Below are positions 1 to 7,742 of a stretch of DNA of 18,158 bases, piece after piece. A program made the position numbers and the translations under genes. Positions within the stretch are counted from its first letter, which is position 1. Each line of letters opens with the position of its first letter. Below the pieces are notes generated by a model. That model searched no databases, had not been told where the DNA came from, and saw only the letters and a program-made list of their open reading frames with translations. The stretch lies in the NCBI GenBank assembly GCA_002418865.1, contig DIEY01000032.1:1-18158 (forward strand). Direction: 5' to 3'. The DNA comes from Bacteroidales bacterium UBA5762 (GTDB lineage: Bacteria; Bacteroidota; Bacteroidia; Bacteroidales; TTA-H9).

Positions 1-188
1 CGGGATGTTCTGCATTTGGAAAAACAGAGGAAGAAGCATTAAAGGAGATTAAAGAAGCAGTAGAGTTGTGGCTAGAAGCAGCAAAAAAAGAGGGGAGAAA
101 AATACCGGAACCACAGGGTAAAGAACTATTAAATGTTTTTTATGAAAAAAATTATCATAATGTGTTCAAGAAACAGGCAATGTTTTAA
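1..188 (+). CDS. HicB-like antitoxin, C-terminal part (5' end outside window)
   Basis: The frame starting at base 3 is open from the window edge to a TAA at 186-188 and gives 61 residues. It begins GCSAFGKTEEEALKEIKEA and continues through a helix rich in Glu and Ala to GRKIPEP. This is the characteristic end of the HicB/UPF0150 fold: glycine-cysteine turn, 'TEEEAL..I.EA.EL.LEA' helix, then 'EGR.IPEP'. HicB proteins neutralise the HicA mRNA interferase and often repress their own operon; hicA would be expected upstream, outside the window. About 24 residues follow IPEP, ending KKQAMF, which is a longer tail than I expect for minimal HicB proteins. It lies 31 bases before the acyltransferase gene and is probably unrelated to the polysaccharide pathway. 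Family call is from residue pattern only. Confidence 0.75.
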   Translation, partial: GCSAFGKTEEEALKEIKEAVELWLEAAKKEGRKIPEPQGKELLNVFYEKNYHNVFKKQAMF

Positions 189-219
189 AATTTAATTTTG
201 GAAAACGAAGGATTTTTGG

Positions 220-882
220 ATGACCGTTAACGGGATTTTAAAAAGAGGCATCTATCTCTTACAAAAAGAAGGAATATGGACTTTTTTAAGTCAGGGCTTT
301 TCGTTTCTGGGCCGCTTTTTTTATAGCCGGGGAAGTTACTATATTTACGAAAAACCTTTGACTAAAGATGAAAAGTATTCTCTTCAACCCAAGCTGCAAA
401 AGGTAGAGTTAAAAATAATTTCTACCCCGGAGGAATTTGAACAGCTTGCGGCTAACGGCTATGACTTTAAAATGATGCTCTTTAAAGATAAACTGAAAAA
501 GGGGGCGGTAGCTTTTTGTGCCTTGGCAAATAAAGAACTTGCCCATGTAACCTGGGCAGCCTTTAATGAAGAGGCCAAAAATGAAGTTGATTACCTGCCT
601 TTTAAGGTAGCCTTTCAAAACAAAGAAGCCTGCTCAGGAGCCTCATTTACGGACCCTAAATTTAGGGGAAAAGGACTTTTAAGTTACATTTATACTTATA
701 TATTTCCTTATTTAATTCAAAGAGGAGTAGTTAAAGATAAATTTACTATTGAAGTAAATAACATTTCATCCCAAAAAGCTCACGCCAAATTTAACCCTAC
801 CATAATTGGCAAAGGTCATTATTTAAAAATCTTATGGTGGGAGTTTTGGAAAGAAGAACCGTTAAAGGAGCTAAAAATATGA
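220..882 (+). CDS. GNAT-like N-acyltransferase (sugar-modifying, putative)
   Basis: A 220-residue protein. Residues 143-153 (FTDPKFRGKGL) look like GNAT motif A, the Arg/Gln-x-x-Gly-x-Gly/Ala loop that binds the pyrophosphate of acyl-CoA. The segment after it (residues 154-170) is a plausible helix, and 176-181 (TIEVNN) a plausible beta strand of motif B. The first 45 residues are basic and hydrophobic without a clear signal peptide. The ATG at 220 follows an AAGGAT-like site about eight bases upstream. The stop overlaps the start of the aminotransferase as ATGA (879-882), so the two are translationally coupled. By context it probably acylates the amino group installed by that aminotransferase on a nucleotide sugar; this is inference. 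The remaining GNAT motifs are weak, so the exact subfamily is uncertain. Confidence 0.65.
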   Translation: MTVNGILKRGIYLLQKEGIWTFLSQGFSFLGRFFYSRGSYYIYEKPLTKDEKYSLQPKLQKVELKIISTPEEFEQLAANGYDFKMMLFKDKLKKGAVAFCALANKELAHVTWAAFNEEAKNEVDYLPFKVAFQNKEACSGASFTDPKFRGKGLLSYIYTYIFPYLIQRGVVKDKFTIEVNNISSQKAHAKFNPTIIGKGHYLKILWWEFWKEEPLKELKI

Positions 883-2006
883 TTCCTGTATGCGAACCAT
901 TACTTGATGAAAAAGAGTTAGCCTATGTGACAGACTGTTTAAAAACAAACTGGATTTCTTCCAAGGGAAAATATATTGAAGCCTTTGAGGAAGGTTTTGC
1001 CCGTTATTGCGACTGTAAGTATGGTATTGCCACCACCAGCGGGACAACGGCCCTGCACCTTGCCCTGGCCTCAATTGGTATCGGCCCGGGAGATGAAGTA
1101 ATTGTGCCGGCCTTTACCATGATAGCCACGGTTTTTGCCATTATCTATACCGGGGCAAAACCAGTGCTGGTAGATGCCGAGCCGGACACCTGGAATATTG
1201 ACCCGGCTAAAATTAAAGAAAGAATAACTGATAGGACCAAAGTCATTTTACCGGTGCATATTTATGGTCACCCTTGTGAAATGGAAGCAATTATGGAAAT
1301 AGCCGGAAAATATCATTTATGGGTGGTGGAAGATGCGGCTGAGGCCCACGGGGCGGAATACAGAGGGAAAAAAGCCGGCAGCCTTGGTCATCTTAGCTGC
1401 TTTAGCTTTTACGCCAATAAAATCATTACCACCGGTGAAGGGGGAATGGTGGTCACCAATAATGATGGGGTTGCCCAAAAGGCAAGGTTACTTAAAGACC
1501 TGGCCTTTTCTACTGAAAAAAGATTTTTGCACCTTTCAATAGGCTTTAACTACCGGATGACCAACATTCAAGCGGCCATTGGCTTAGCCCAACTGGAAAA
1601 GATTAATGATTTAGTAGCCGCCAGGCGCCGTAATGCCCATTATTATAATCGTTTACTAAAAGATGTACCGGGAATAACCTTACCTGTGGAAAGAAAAGAA
1701 GCTAAAAATGTTTACTGGATGTACGGCATTTTAATCGAAGATGAGTTTGGCTTAAGCCGGAACGAACTCATGGTCAGTCTCAAAGAAAAGGGAATTGAAA
1801 CCAGATCCTTCTTTTATCCCATGCACCAGCAGCCGGCTTTTCAAGAAATGGGATTATTTGCCGGCGAAAAATATCCTGTTACCGAAGCTTTAGCCCAAAA
1901 AGGTTTATACCTGCCCTCCGGCTCCGGCCTTAAAAATGAGGAAATAGAAGAAGTTTGCCAGACAATTAAGGAAATAAGAGGAAGGATTTTAGACATCCCA
2001 AAATAA
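879..2006 (+). CDS. DegT/DnrJ/EryC1/StrS-family PLP-dependent sugar aminotransferase
   Basis: A 375-residue protein of the usual family length. It transfers an amino group, normally from glutamate, to a keto-deoxy nucleotide sugar. Visible features: the N-terminal IPVCEP.L.E.E...V motif; the cofactor phosphate-binding turn TTSGTTALHLAL (residues 52-63); VEDAAEAHGA (150-159) with Asp152 expected to contact the PLP pyridine nitrogen; and SFYANKIITTGEGGM (176-190) with Lys181 as the Schiff-base lysine. The NKIITTGEGGM block most resembles perosamine-synthetase-like members (GDP-4-keto-6-deoxymannose aminotransferases), but the substrate cannot be fixed from sequence alone. I chose ATG 879 rather than the in-frame ATG at 834 because AAAGGAG at 864-870 sits eight bases before it, ATGA couples it to the upstream stop, and the protein then starts at the conserved IPV motif. 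It is intact, with a base composition unlike the more AT-rich genes that follow. Confidence 0.93.
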   Translation: MIPVCEPLLDEKELAYVTDCLKTNWISSKGKYIEAFEEGFARYCDCKYGIATTSGTTALHLALASIGIGPGDEVIVPAFTMIATVFAIIYTGAKPVLVDAEPDTWNIDPAKIKERITDRTKVILPVHIYGHPCEMEAIMEIAGKYHLWVVEDAAEAHGAEYRGKKAGSLGHLSCFSFYANKIITTGEGGMVVTNNDGVAQKARLLKDLAFSTEKRFLHLSIGFNYRMTNIQAAIGLAQLEKINDLVAARRRNAHYYNRLLKDVPGITLPVERKEAKNVYWMYGILIEDEFGLSRNELMVSLKEKGIETRSFFYPMHQQPAFQEMGLFAGEKYPVTEALAQKGLYLPSGSGLKNEEIEEVCQTIKEIRGRILDIPK

Positions 2007-2039
2007 GTTTTAGAAGTTTGCTAAGGTGATAATAGCAAG

Positions 2040-2216
2040 ATGGAATTTGAAGTGTTAGAAATAAAAGTACCGAAAGAATTATTAATAACTCAATTGGATG
2101 TGTTCGGGTTTTGGGGGAAAAAGAAATTAGACTTGTGAACGGAGCCCCAGTGCGTGGCGCGGAATGAACGAGAAGCCGGAGCGATAGCGGAGGCAATCGC
2201 GGCAGCAATAAAATAG
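2040..2216 (+). pseudogene. Interrupted small ORF of unknown family (in-frame TGA)
   Basis: ATG 2040 is preceded by AAGGTGAT about ten bases upstream and gives 32 residues (MEFEVLEIKVPKELLI...KKLDL) before a TGA at 2136-2138. The same frame then stays open for 25 more codons, encoding TEPQCVARNEREAGAIAEA followed by an Ala-rich end, to a TAG at 2214-2216. Both halves look protein-like: the first resembles the beta-strand start of small antitoxin-like proteins (IKVPKELL), and the second is an amphipathic Ala/Glu helix. A single C-to-T change (CGA to TGA) would explain the break. I do not recognise the family. It could be a real 32-residue gene followed by chance open sequence. It sits between the aminotransferase and the scarred segment. 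Confidence 0.35.
2175..2203. repeat. GC-rich imperfect hairpin
   Basis: GCC at 2175-2177 and GCGAT at 2181-2185 can pair with ATCGC at 2196-2200 and GGC at 2201-2203, leaving a three-base bulge and a ten-base loop. The surrounding 2140-2205 stretch is clearly more GC-rich than the AT-rich sequence on either side. There is no T-run after it, so it is not a classical terminator on the plus strand. It could be coding sequence of the interrupted small ORF, whose alanine codons favour GC, or a short mobile or REP-like remnant. Confidence 0.3.
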
Positions 2217-2221
2217 GCTAA

Positions 2222-2443
2222 CCCCGATGCAAAATTAGAGAAGCTGGGTGTGATGTACTCGAATTGGTTGACTACAACAACGGTTTGATATGCCGAGAGG
2301 AAGATAGCTCAGACCTGACACGACAAATAGAAAATCTACTAGACCCTGAATTGCGAAGAGAAATGGGACATAATAGCAGGAAATTGATAGAGGATAGGTT
2401 TAGCTGGAGGATTATAGCTAAACAATTTATTGAGCTGGTGTGA
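2222..2443 (+). pseudogene. Orphan C-terminal tail of a GT4 glycosyltransferase (remnant 1)
   Basis: The frame ending at TGA 2441-2443 is open from 2222, with no plausible start. From about 2258 it reads like the last 60 residues of a group-1 (GT4) glycosyltransferase: ELVDYNNGLICREEDSSDL, then a helix with DPELRREMGHNSRKLIEDRF, then SWRIIAKQFIELV. This matches the family's 'E.V.dg.nGll....d...La..i..ll.d.elR..mg.n.rk...e.FsW..ia' ending. The Rossmann domains and the EX7E catalytic segment are missing. It is not a copy of the ends of the intact neighbours (the 7743 gene ends QQVYEELV), so it represents a gene otherwise lost from the window. Its stop lies at the Shine-Dalgarno of the next gene. 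Confidence 0.8.
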
Positions 2444-2449
2444 AGGAGG
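2443..2449 (+). promoter_or_regulatory. Ribosome binding site fixing the GT4 start at 2455
   Basis: AAGGAGG, a near-perfect Shine-Dalgarno, starts at the last base of the orphan tail's stop codon and ends five bases before ATG 2455. This favours that ATG over the in-frame GTG at 2440, which would lie upstream of the site. Confidence 0.8.
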
Positions 2450-2454
2450 CAAGA

Positions 2455-3651
2455 ATGAATTTTAAAAAACATAAAAATGTTGTCATGCTGTTAAGCTCTG
2501 ACTTTATATATCCTTTCCTGGCTCCAAGGACATATAAGGAGGCTAAGTCACTACTTGGAAATGGATATAAAGTATCCATAGTCTGCTGGCATAGCCAGAA
2601 GATGAATCTGCCGGCATTTGAAGAATACGAGGGGATAAGAGTTTACAGGATATTTCAAGGCATTCCCTACTATACAACCCCGCTATTTTGGAAATTTCCT
2701 TTCTACGGGATATATGTTTTTAAGAGTGTGACGAGGTCTCTAAAACTGAAACCAGACATAATACACTGTCACGACCTAGATACCCTGGCAATCGGTGTGA
2801 TTTTGAAATTATTAACCAGAAAGCCATTACTCTTTGATGCCCATGAGGACTTTCCCGGAATGCTTGAAGAGATATACTCTAAGAGGATTGTTCGATTGGC
2901 TCGATTATATGAGAAGTTATTGATAAAATTAACCGACCAGGTGATTGCGGCTGAGATGCCTTACGTCGGGGTTATGAAGAAGCACTATGGGGTAACCCCG
3001 GCAGTGGTGATGAACTTTCCCAATATGGATAACTTTCACCCAGGGGTAGACTCCTCTTCAGTCATTCGCAAATATGGACTGGAGGGCAAAGTGGTCATTT
3101 CCTATATAGGTGGAATAAGAAGAAACAGGGGAATATATGAGACCCTCGAAGCCTTACAATATATGAAAAGTGACGACTTTAGATATTTGTTGATAGGCGA
3201 TGCAACGAAGGAAGAAGACGACAGGATAAGAGAGACTGTGAAAAGGCTAGACATTGAAGATAAGGTTCTTTTGCTTGACAGTATCGATCATAAGGAGATT
3301 CCCAAATATTATAAAGCCTCTGATATCTCGATGTCGTTACTTTATCCTGTGCCCAATTATGTTACCTCATTGCCAACAAAAGTATTCGAGAGCCTAGCGG
3401 TGGGGACCCCTGTTCTCGCCGGGAACCTCGATTATTTAAGCAGTGTAGTTACAAAATACGATATTGGGTTGTGTGCTGACTCGAAAGACCCAAAGGATAT
3501 AGCGGAGAAACTCAACACTCTAATATCTGATAAGCAGATGCGGGTAAGGATGGGACAGAATGGGCTAAAGGTTATCAGGGAAGAATTTAATTGGGTTGAG
3601 TCGGAAAAGAGGCTCATGAAGGTTTATGAGGATGTCCTTTCACGTAAGTAA
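2455..3651 (+). CDS. GT4-family (group 1) glycosyltransferase
   Basis: A 398-residue protein, the usual GT4 (GT-B fold) length. It would transfer a sugar from a nucleotide donor to a lipid-linked acceptor at the inner face of the membrane. The N-terminal domain begins VVMLLSSDFIYPFLAPRTYK. It contains IIHCHDLDTLAIG (about 102-114) and FDAHED (127-132), typical acceptor-side features of this subfamily. The C-terminal donor domain begins near VVISYIGGIRRNRGIYETL (213-231). It has LLIGD (245-249) and PTKVFESLAVGTPVLAG (307-323), where Glu312 would be the second glutamate of the EX7E-type motif; the first position is not an obvious Glu. It ends EEFNWVESEKRLMKVYEDVL. Its last 20 bases overlap the start of the degraded oxidoreductase. 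It is intact although flanked on both sides by gene remnants. The sugar is unknown. Confidence 0.9.
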   Translation: MNFKKHKNVVMLLSSDFIYPFLAPRTYKEAKSLLGNGYKVSIVCWHSQKMNLPAFEEYEGIRVYRIFQGIPYYTTPLFWKFPFYGIYVFKSVTRSLKLKPDIIHCHDLDTLAIGVILKLLTRKPLLFDAHEDFPGMLEEIYSKRIVRLARLYEKLLIKLTDQVIAAEMPYVGVMKKHYGVTPAVVMNFPNMDNFHPGVDSSSVIRKYGLEGKVVISYIGGIRRNRGIYETLEALQYMKSDDFRYLLIGDATKEEDDRIRETVKRLDIEDKVLLLDSIDHKEIPKYYKASDISMSLLYPVPNYVTSLPTKVFESLAVGTPVLAGNLDYLSSVVTKYDIGLCADSKDPKDIAEKLNTLISDKQMRVRMGQNGLKVIREEFNWVESEKRLMKVYEDVLSRK

Positions 3652-4086
3652 AAACATAGCAGTCATCGGTTGTGGCTACTGGGGTAAGAACCTGGTCGGA
3701 ATTTCGCTGAACTCGGTTACCTTCATATTATTTGTGATATAGACCCTCAAAAGCTGGAGCATTTCAAACCCCTTTACCCCTGGGTAAATATGGAGACGGA
3801 CTACTTTCAGGTGCTCCGAAACGAGAAAATAAAGGGGATTGTTATTGCGACCCCTGCCGTGTTCCATTACTTCATGGTAAGGAAAGCTCTACTTGCGGGT
3901 ATGGATACCTTCGTTGAAAAACCTCTAGCCCTTGTGGTAAAGGAAGGAAGAGAACTCGTTGAGCTTGCGGAGGGAAAAGGAAGAATTCTAATGGTAGGAC
4001 ATCTTATGGAATACCACCCTGCGGTAGAGAAATTAAAAGATCTTTGTGTCCTTTCAGGTCTTTTGCCGAGTATTCTTGGCTTTTGA
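3632..4086 (+). pseudogene. Gfo/Idh/MocA-family NAD(P)-dependent oxidoreductase, frameshifted and truncated
   Basis: The ATG at 3632 opens a Rossmann start (NIAVIGCGYWGKNLV, with the GxGxxG loop) that runs into a TAG at 3740-3742. Shifting frame at base 3697 restores the family sequence: RNFAELGYLHIICDIDP, then a domain with VIATPAVFHYFMVRKALLAG and the hallmark FVEKPLAL, then ILMVGHLMEYHPAVEKLKDL. The repair is explained by losing one C from a GTCCGG, so that CGG (Arg) is regained. After about residue 140 the homology fades and a TGA at 4084-4086 ends the frame, so the C-terminal half of the roughly 330-residue enzyme is gone. Intact members such as WlbA/WbpB oxidise nucleotide sugars. The start overlaps the upstream GT4 gene by 20 bases, as in a normal operon, so the gene was probably functional before decay. 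Confidence 0.85.
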
Positions 4087-4150
4087 GGTTTAACGCAGAA
4101 ATTAGACTGTCTCTATTATCATAGCGGATAAAAGTCCACTGTGCAAGTAA

Positions 4151-4291
4151 GGGTTTTTATTAAATTACTCATTGTTGGGGGAAATAAGGGTGTTGAAATC
4201 AAAAAATGCAAGGAAGAAAGTTGAAAATTATTCATGGGAAACGATAGCTGAAGAAACGGAGAAGGTTTATTTGAACTTAATTGAACGGTGA
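4151..4291 (+). pseudogene. Orphan C-terminal tail of a GT4 glycosyltransferase (remnant 2)
   Basis: A frame open from 4151 to TGA 4289-4291 ends NARKKVENYSWETIAEE followed by TEKVYLNLIER. This is the standard last helix of GT4 enzymes ('nAR..ve.ysWe.ia.....vY..li'). Only about the last 35 residues look homologous; upstream of about 4187 the frame is not recognisable. The 64 bases between this and the truncated oxidoreductase (4087-4150) hold nothing I can identify. The TGA shares its A with the next ATG, but a more likely start for the following gene is ATG 4296. This fragment belongs to a glycosyltransferase whose body has been deleted and differs from the endings of all other glycosyltransferases in the window. 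Confidence 0.75.
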
Positions 4292-4295
4292 TGTT

Positions 4296-5486
4296 ATGAA
4301 AAATACATCAACAGATTACTTAAATGTAATTATAATCGCGGATATTGAGTTGAGCAAGTTCAGCGGAGATACCGGTTGAATTATGGCTTTTGCCTCTGAA
4401 CTTAAAAAGAATGGGATAAAAGTAACGCTCGTAGTACCCGAACCTAATAAGAACGAAATGATGATCGGTTCTCACGGCGTCAATTTTGTTTACATACATA
4501 TAAAACAGAAGAGAGGATAAATAATAAATGTTTTTAGAAGGACACAAGCACTTATTAAAAAAGCAAAAGAATTGAAAACGAAGCACACAATTTTTCTTAT
4601 CGAAAAAAGTCCTTTAGGGAGATACTTCACTATTGCGGGATTTTCTGGTTATGTTTTAGATATTCACGGAATTTGTTTTAATGAGGTTAAATATGAAACT
4701 CTTCCGTGGTATATCTCAAAAAAGCTTTATCTAAGATACATAGCGTTTTTAGAAAAAGTTGCGATAAAAAGAGCGGCAAAAGCTATCACGGTCTCTGAAG
4801 CGATGGCGGAGTTTATTGCCAATGAATGGAAAGTACAGAAAGATAAAATTGAAATTATCCCAAATGGCTACTTTACATCTCAAGTAGCAAACATCGTAGA
4901 AAAGGGGGTTAAGGAGTGTAAAGGGATGGTTACCTTTGTGGGCATCTTGGTGAAATGGGCCAATGTTGATAAAATTATCAGAGTGGCAAATATTCTAAAA
5001 AGTGAGGGAGCTACCTTTTACATCGTGGGTGAAGGAATATACAATTATCGTCAAGAACTGGAAGATATTGCACGTGGATATGGGCTTACAAACGTGGTTT
5101 TTACCGGAAGCGTTCCCTTAAATGAAGCATATGAAATGATTGCTCGTTCTGAAGTTGTACTTTCCCCCTTAGATAATTCATTATCTAAAGTAGTTTGTTG
5201 CCCAATCAAAGTGTTAGAGTATATGGCTCTGGGCAAGGCGATGGTCCTTGATGAGGTGAGTGATCTTTCAAAATTTTTGAAAGAAAAAGAAGCGGCTATG
5301 GTAAGCGATCCTAACAATGAAGAGGAATTTGCTGAAAATATCCGTCTTCTCTTAAAGTATGCAGAACTAAGGAAAAGAATTGGAGGCAATGCCAAAAGGC
5401 TATCTGAAGACTTTTCTTGGGAAAAGCAGGGTCAAAAACTAGCTAAAGTTTTAAAAGAGGTTTATAAAGAAGAGGGTAGGATATGA
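4296..5486 (+). pseudogene. GT4-family glycosyltransferase with two in-frame stop codons
   Basis: One frame from ATG 4296 to TGA 5484-5486 spans 396 codons, the normal GT4 length, but is broken by TGA 4377-4379 and TAA 4518-4520. Before the first stop it reads VIIIADIELSKFSGDTG; between the stops it reads IMAFASELKKNGIKVTLVV, the usual N-terminal helix and strand. After the second stop the protein is continuous. It has the nucleotide-sugar domain with VTFVGILVKWANVDKIIRVA, FYIVGEG, VVFTGSVPLNEAYEMIARS and PIKVLEYMALGKAMVL, and ends EDFSWEKQGQKLAKVLKEVY. Each stop needs only one C-to-T change (CGA to TGA, CAA to TAA). A shorter product from TTG 4572 would lack much of the N-terminal domain and has no good ribosome site, so loss of function is likely. 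Its last stop overlaps the next start (ATGA). Confidence 0.85.
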
Positions 5487-7741
5487 GTATGATTGCTAAC
5501 CCACTCCAGATGAACGACTGGGAAATTAAAAACTTTCTCAAAGTTGTCTTATCCCTTCAACTTGCTACCTGGGGAGTAATAGGTTTAGATGCTATAGATT
5601 TACAAATCCCGATTTTAAGAGAGTTCGTTGGCTTCATCTATCTTACATTCATACCCGGCATTCTCATCCTCAGAATCCTAAAACTGCACAAACTCGGTAA
5701 TATCGAAACGCTGCTATACACAGTTGGCTTAAGCATTGCGACTTTGATGTTCACTGGATTGTTTATGAACACGGTTTATCCACTTTTCGGTATTTCAGGA
5801 CCGATTTCAATCACGCCGTTGATAATCACGATAAGTGTCATTGTATTGGTACTATGTGTTTTAAGCTATATAAAAGATAAAGACTTCTCTGAACCGAGTT
5901 TCATCAATGTTAAGTATGTATTATCTCCACCAGCATTGTTTTTGTGTTTAATTCCTTTTCTAAGTATATTTGGAACGTATTTGATGAATTTTTATCAAAA
6001 TAATATCCTTCTGATGTTTTTAATCGTTATAATTGCGATAATGGTTATTTTAATCGGGTTTGATAAGTTCATACCAAAGAATTTGTATCCTTTAGCGGTT
6101 TTTGTAATTGCAATTGCTCTTTTATACCACGCATCGTTAATATCCATGTATTTATGGGGCTGGGATATACAAGGTGAATATCAAGTTGCGAATTTAATCA
6201 TGTTGGACTCATACTGGGATTCAACAATACCCAGCAATCTTAATGCTATGTTAAGCATTGTGATGCTTGCGCCTATTTTCTCTAATATATGCGACATGAG
6301 CCTCACGTGGGTCTTCAAAATAATCTATCCTTTGCTGTTTGCATTAGTGCCACTTGGCTTATATCGAATATTTCAAAAGCAGACTGATGATAAGATTGCA
6401 TTCTTATCGTGCTTCTTCTTTGTATCGCTATTTACTTTTTACACCGAGATGCTTTCGTTAGCAAGGCAGCAGATCGCCGAACTATTCCTCGTTCTATTGA
6501 TTCTGTCAATGATAGACAAAAATATGGATAAAATAAAGAGAGCGTTTTTATTTATCGTCTTTGGTATTTCACTGGCAGTATCTCATTATGGACTATCTTA
6601 CATCTATATGTTCTGTCTTATCGCTGCATGGTTAATGTTGGTTTTGGGTGAAAATCCTGAGATGCAAAAACTGATGAAGAACTTCTATTCTAAGTTTGGT
6701 ATAAAAAGAGAGAAACTTGCCGGGAATCCAATTTCCTCAAAGATAGAAGATAGAACAATCGGTTCGACTTTTGTCCTCTTATTTATCACCTTTACTTTGA
6801 CGTGGTATATGTATGTTTCAAGCTCCTCTGCGTTCAGTACAATTGTGTGCATCGGCGATCAGATTGCAAGCAGTATCTTCACTGAGTTTTTGAATCCTGA
6901 AGCTGCGCAGGGATTAAATATTATACAGGGAGAAACAGTATCGCCGCTGCATGATATAGCTAAATATCTTCATCTGCTTAGCCAATTCTTTATTGTAGTT
7001 GGAGTCCTCACATTATTGTTAAAGCGCGTGGATGCGAAGTTTAAAAGAGAATATGAAGCATTTTCGCTGGTATTTTTTGCGATTTGCTTGGGTAACATTA
7101 CTTTGCCATATTTTGCAAGTGCTTTAAATACGTCAAGATTTTATCAGATTGTACTTATTTTCTTGGCACCATTTTGTGTAATCGGTGAAATAAACGTTTT
7201 TAAAGTGTTAAGTAGAGTTGTTAGGGCACCGTGGACGGATCAACATGTGAGAAGTTCGTTGAAGATATTATCCGTGTTTTTGGTGATATTCTTGTTGTTC
7301 AATTCTGGATTCGTTTATGAGGTTGCAAAGGATAATCCAACTTCAATCTCATTAAGTCCTTATATTGATAGTACGTGTTGCAATAATAAAGAGGCTATGG
7401 GTGCGATGTGGTTGTCTGAAAACAGTGATCGCAATTCTAAAGTTTACGGAGATGAATATGGGCGAGTATTATTGGGTAGTTGGTTTCACGTTGAAAATAT
7501 ACACAGAAAAAGATATAGATTCCCAGTAGATATTAACCAGATGGAGAAGAATGCCTACATATATTTAAGGTCCTGGAATATAGAAAAACATGAAGTAATG
7601 TTAGTAACAGTGTATAAAGCAATAGTAGAGCTGAAACATGTGAATTTTGAAGACGTTCCCGAAATATTTAATTTAATCAGAGGTAATAACAAGATTTATG
7701 ATAATGGTGGATCACAAATATTTGCCCCGAGGAGGTGTTAA
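5483..7741 (+). CDS. Large polytopic membrane protein, DUF2206-like (candidate GT-C transferase or polymerase)
   Basis: A 752-residue integral membrane protein with roughly a dozen or more hydrophobic segments (about 20-35, 48-65, 78-98, 110-130, 148-165, 174-193, 202-221, 254-268, 275-292, 304-320, 331-344, 354-390, 427-446, 497-514, 527-545, 553-570 and 593-610). A soluble C-terminal region of about 140 residues follows. The overall pattern recalls DUF2206/COG5617, a family I know mainly from methanogenic and other archaea. It includes VGFIYLTFIPGILILRILKL (49-68), WGWDIQGEYQVANLI (225-239) and ISLAVSHYGLSYIYM (362-376). The acidic WDIQGEY (227-233) between membrane segments resembles the catalytic acidic loop of GT-C enzymes, which suggests a lipid-linked glycosyltransferase or polymerase role; this is inference. 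ATG 5483 overlaps the upstream stop. The AT-rich codon use and archaeal resemblance suggest transfer. Confidence 0.7.
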   Translation: MSMIANPLQMNDWEIKNFLKVVLSLQLATWGVIGLDAIDLQIPILREFVGFIYLTFIPGILILRILKLHKLGNIETLLYTVGLSIATLMFTGLFMNTVYPLFGISGPISITPLIITISVIVLVLCVLSYIKDKDFSEPSFINVKYVLSPPALFLCLIPFLSIFGTYLMNFYQNNILLMFLIVIIAIMVILIGFDKFIPKNLYPLAVFVIAIALLYHASLISMYLWGWDIQGEYQVANLIMLDSYWDSTIPSNLNAMLSIVMLAPIFSNICDMSLTWVFKIIYPLLFALVPLGLYRIFQKQTDDKIAFLSCFFFVSLFTFYTEMLSLARQQIAELFLVLLILSMIDKNMDKIKRAFLFIVFGISLAVSHYGLSYIYMFCLIAAWLMLVLGENPEMQKLMKNFYSKFGIKREKLAGNPISSKIEDRTIGSTFVLLFITFTLTWYMYVSSSSAFSTIVCIGDQIASSIFTEFLNPEAAQGLNIIQGETVSPLHDIAKYLHLLSQFFIVVGVLTLLLKRVDAKFKREYEAFSLVFFAICLGNITLPYFASALNTSRFYQIVLIFLAPFCVIGEINVFKVLSRVVRAPWTDQHVRSSLKILSVFLVIFLLFNSGFVYEVAKDNPTSISLSPYIDSTCCNNKEAMGAMWLSENSDRNSKVYGDEYGRVLLGSWFHVENIHRKRYRFPVDINQMEKNAYIYLRSWNIEKHEVMLVTVYKAIVELKHVNFEDVPEIFNLIRGNNKIYDNGGSQIFAPRRC
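7731..7737 (+). promoter_or_regulatory. Ribosome binding site fixing a TTG start at 7743
   Basis: GGAGGTG lies inside the last codons of the membrane-protein gene, five bases before TTG 7743. The in-frame ATG at 7698 would add 15 residues before the conserved KILHLVS start and has no comparable site. Confidence 0.7.
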
Positions 7742-7742
7742 A

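Noticed and set aside
834..878. Earlier in-frame ATG for the aminotransferase
   Set aside because: It lies inside the acyltransferase gene without a ribosome site, and the extra residues are not family-like. ATG 879 has AAAGGAG and an ATGA overlap.
2175..2203. Rho-independent terminator
   Set aside because: The hairpin is bulged and no T-run follows on the plus strand. The genes downstream look like a continuous operon.
4377..4379. TGA as a possible selenocysteine or other recoded codon
   Set aside because: A second stop (TAA) follows in the same frame, the site matches an Arg position in family members, and glycosyltransferases have no known need for selenocysteine.
4572..5486. A separate shorter intact glycosyltransferase starting at TTG 4572
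   Set aside because: The same frame upstream encodes the missing N-terminal domain apart from two stops, and no convincing ribosome site precedes the TTG, so a decayed full-length gene is the better reading.
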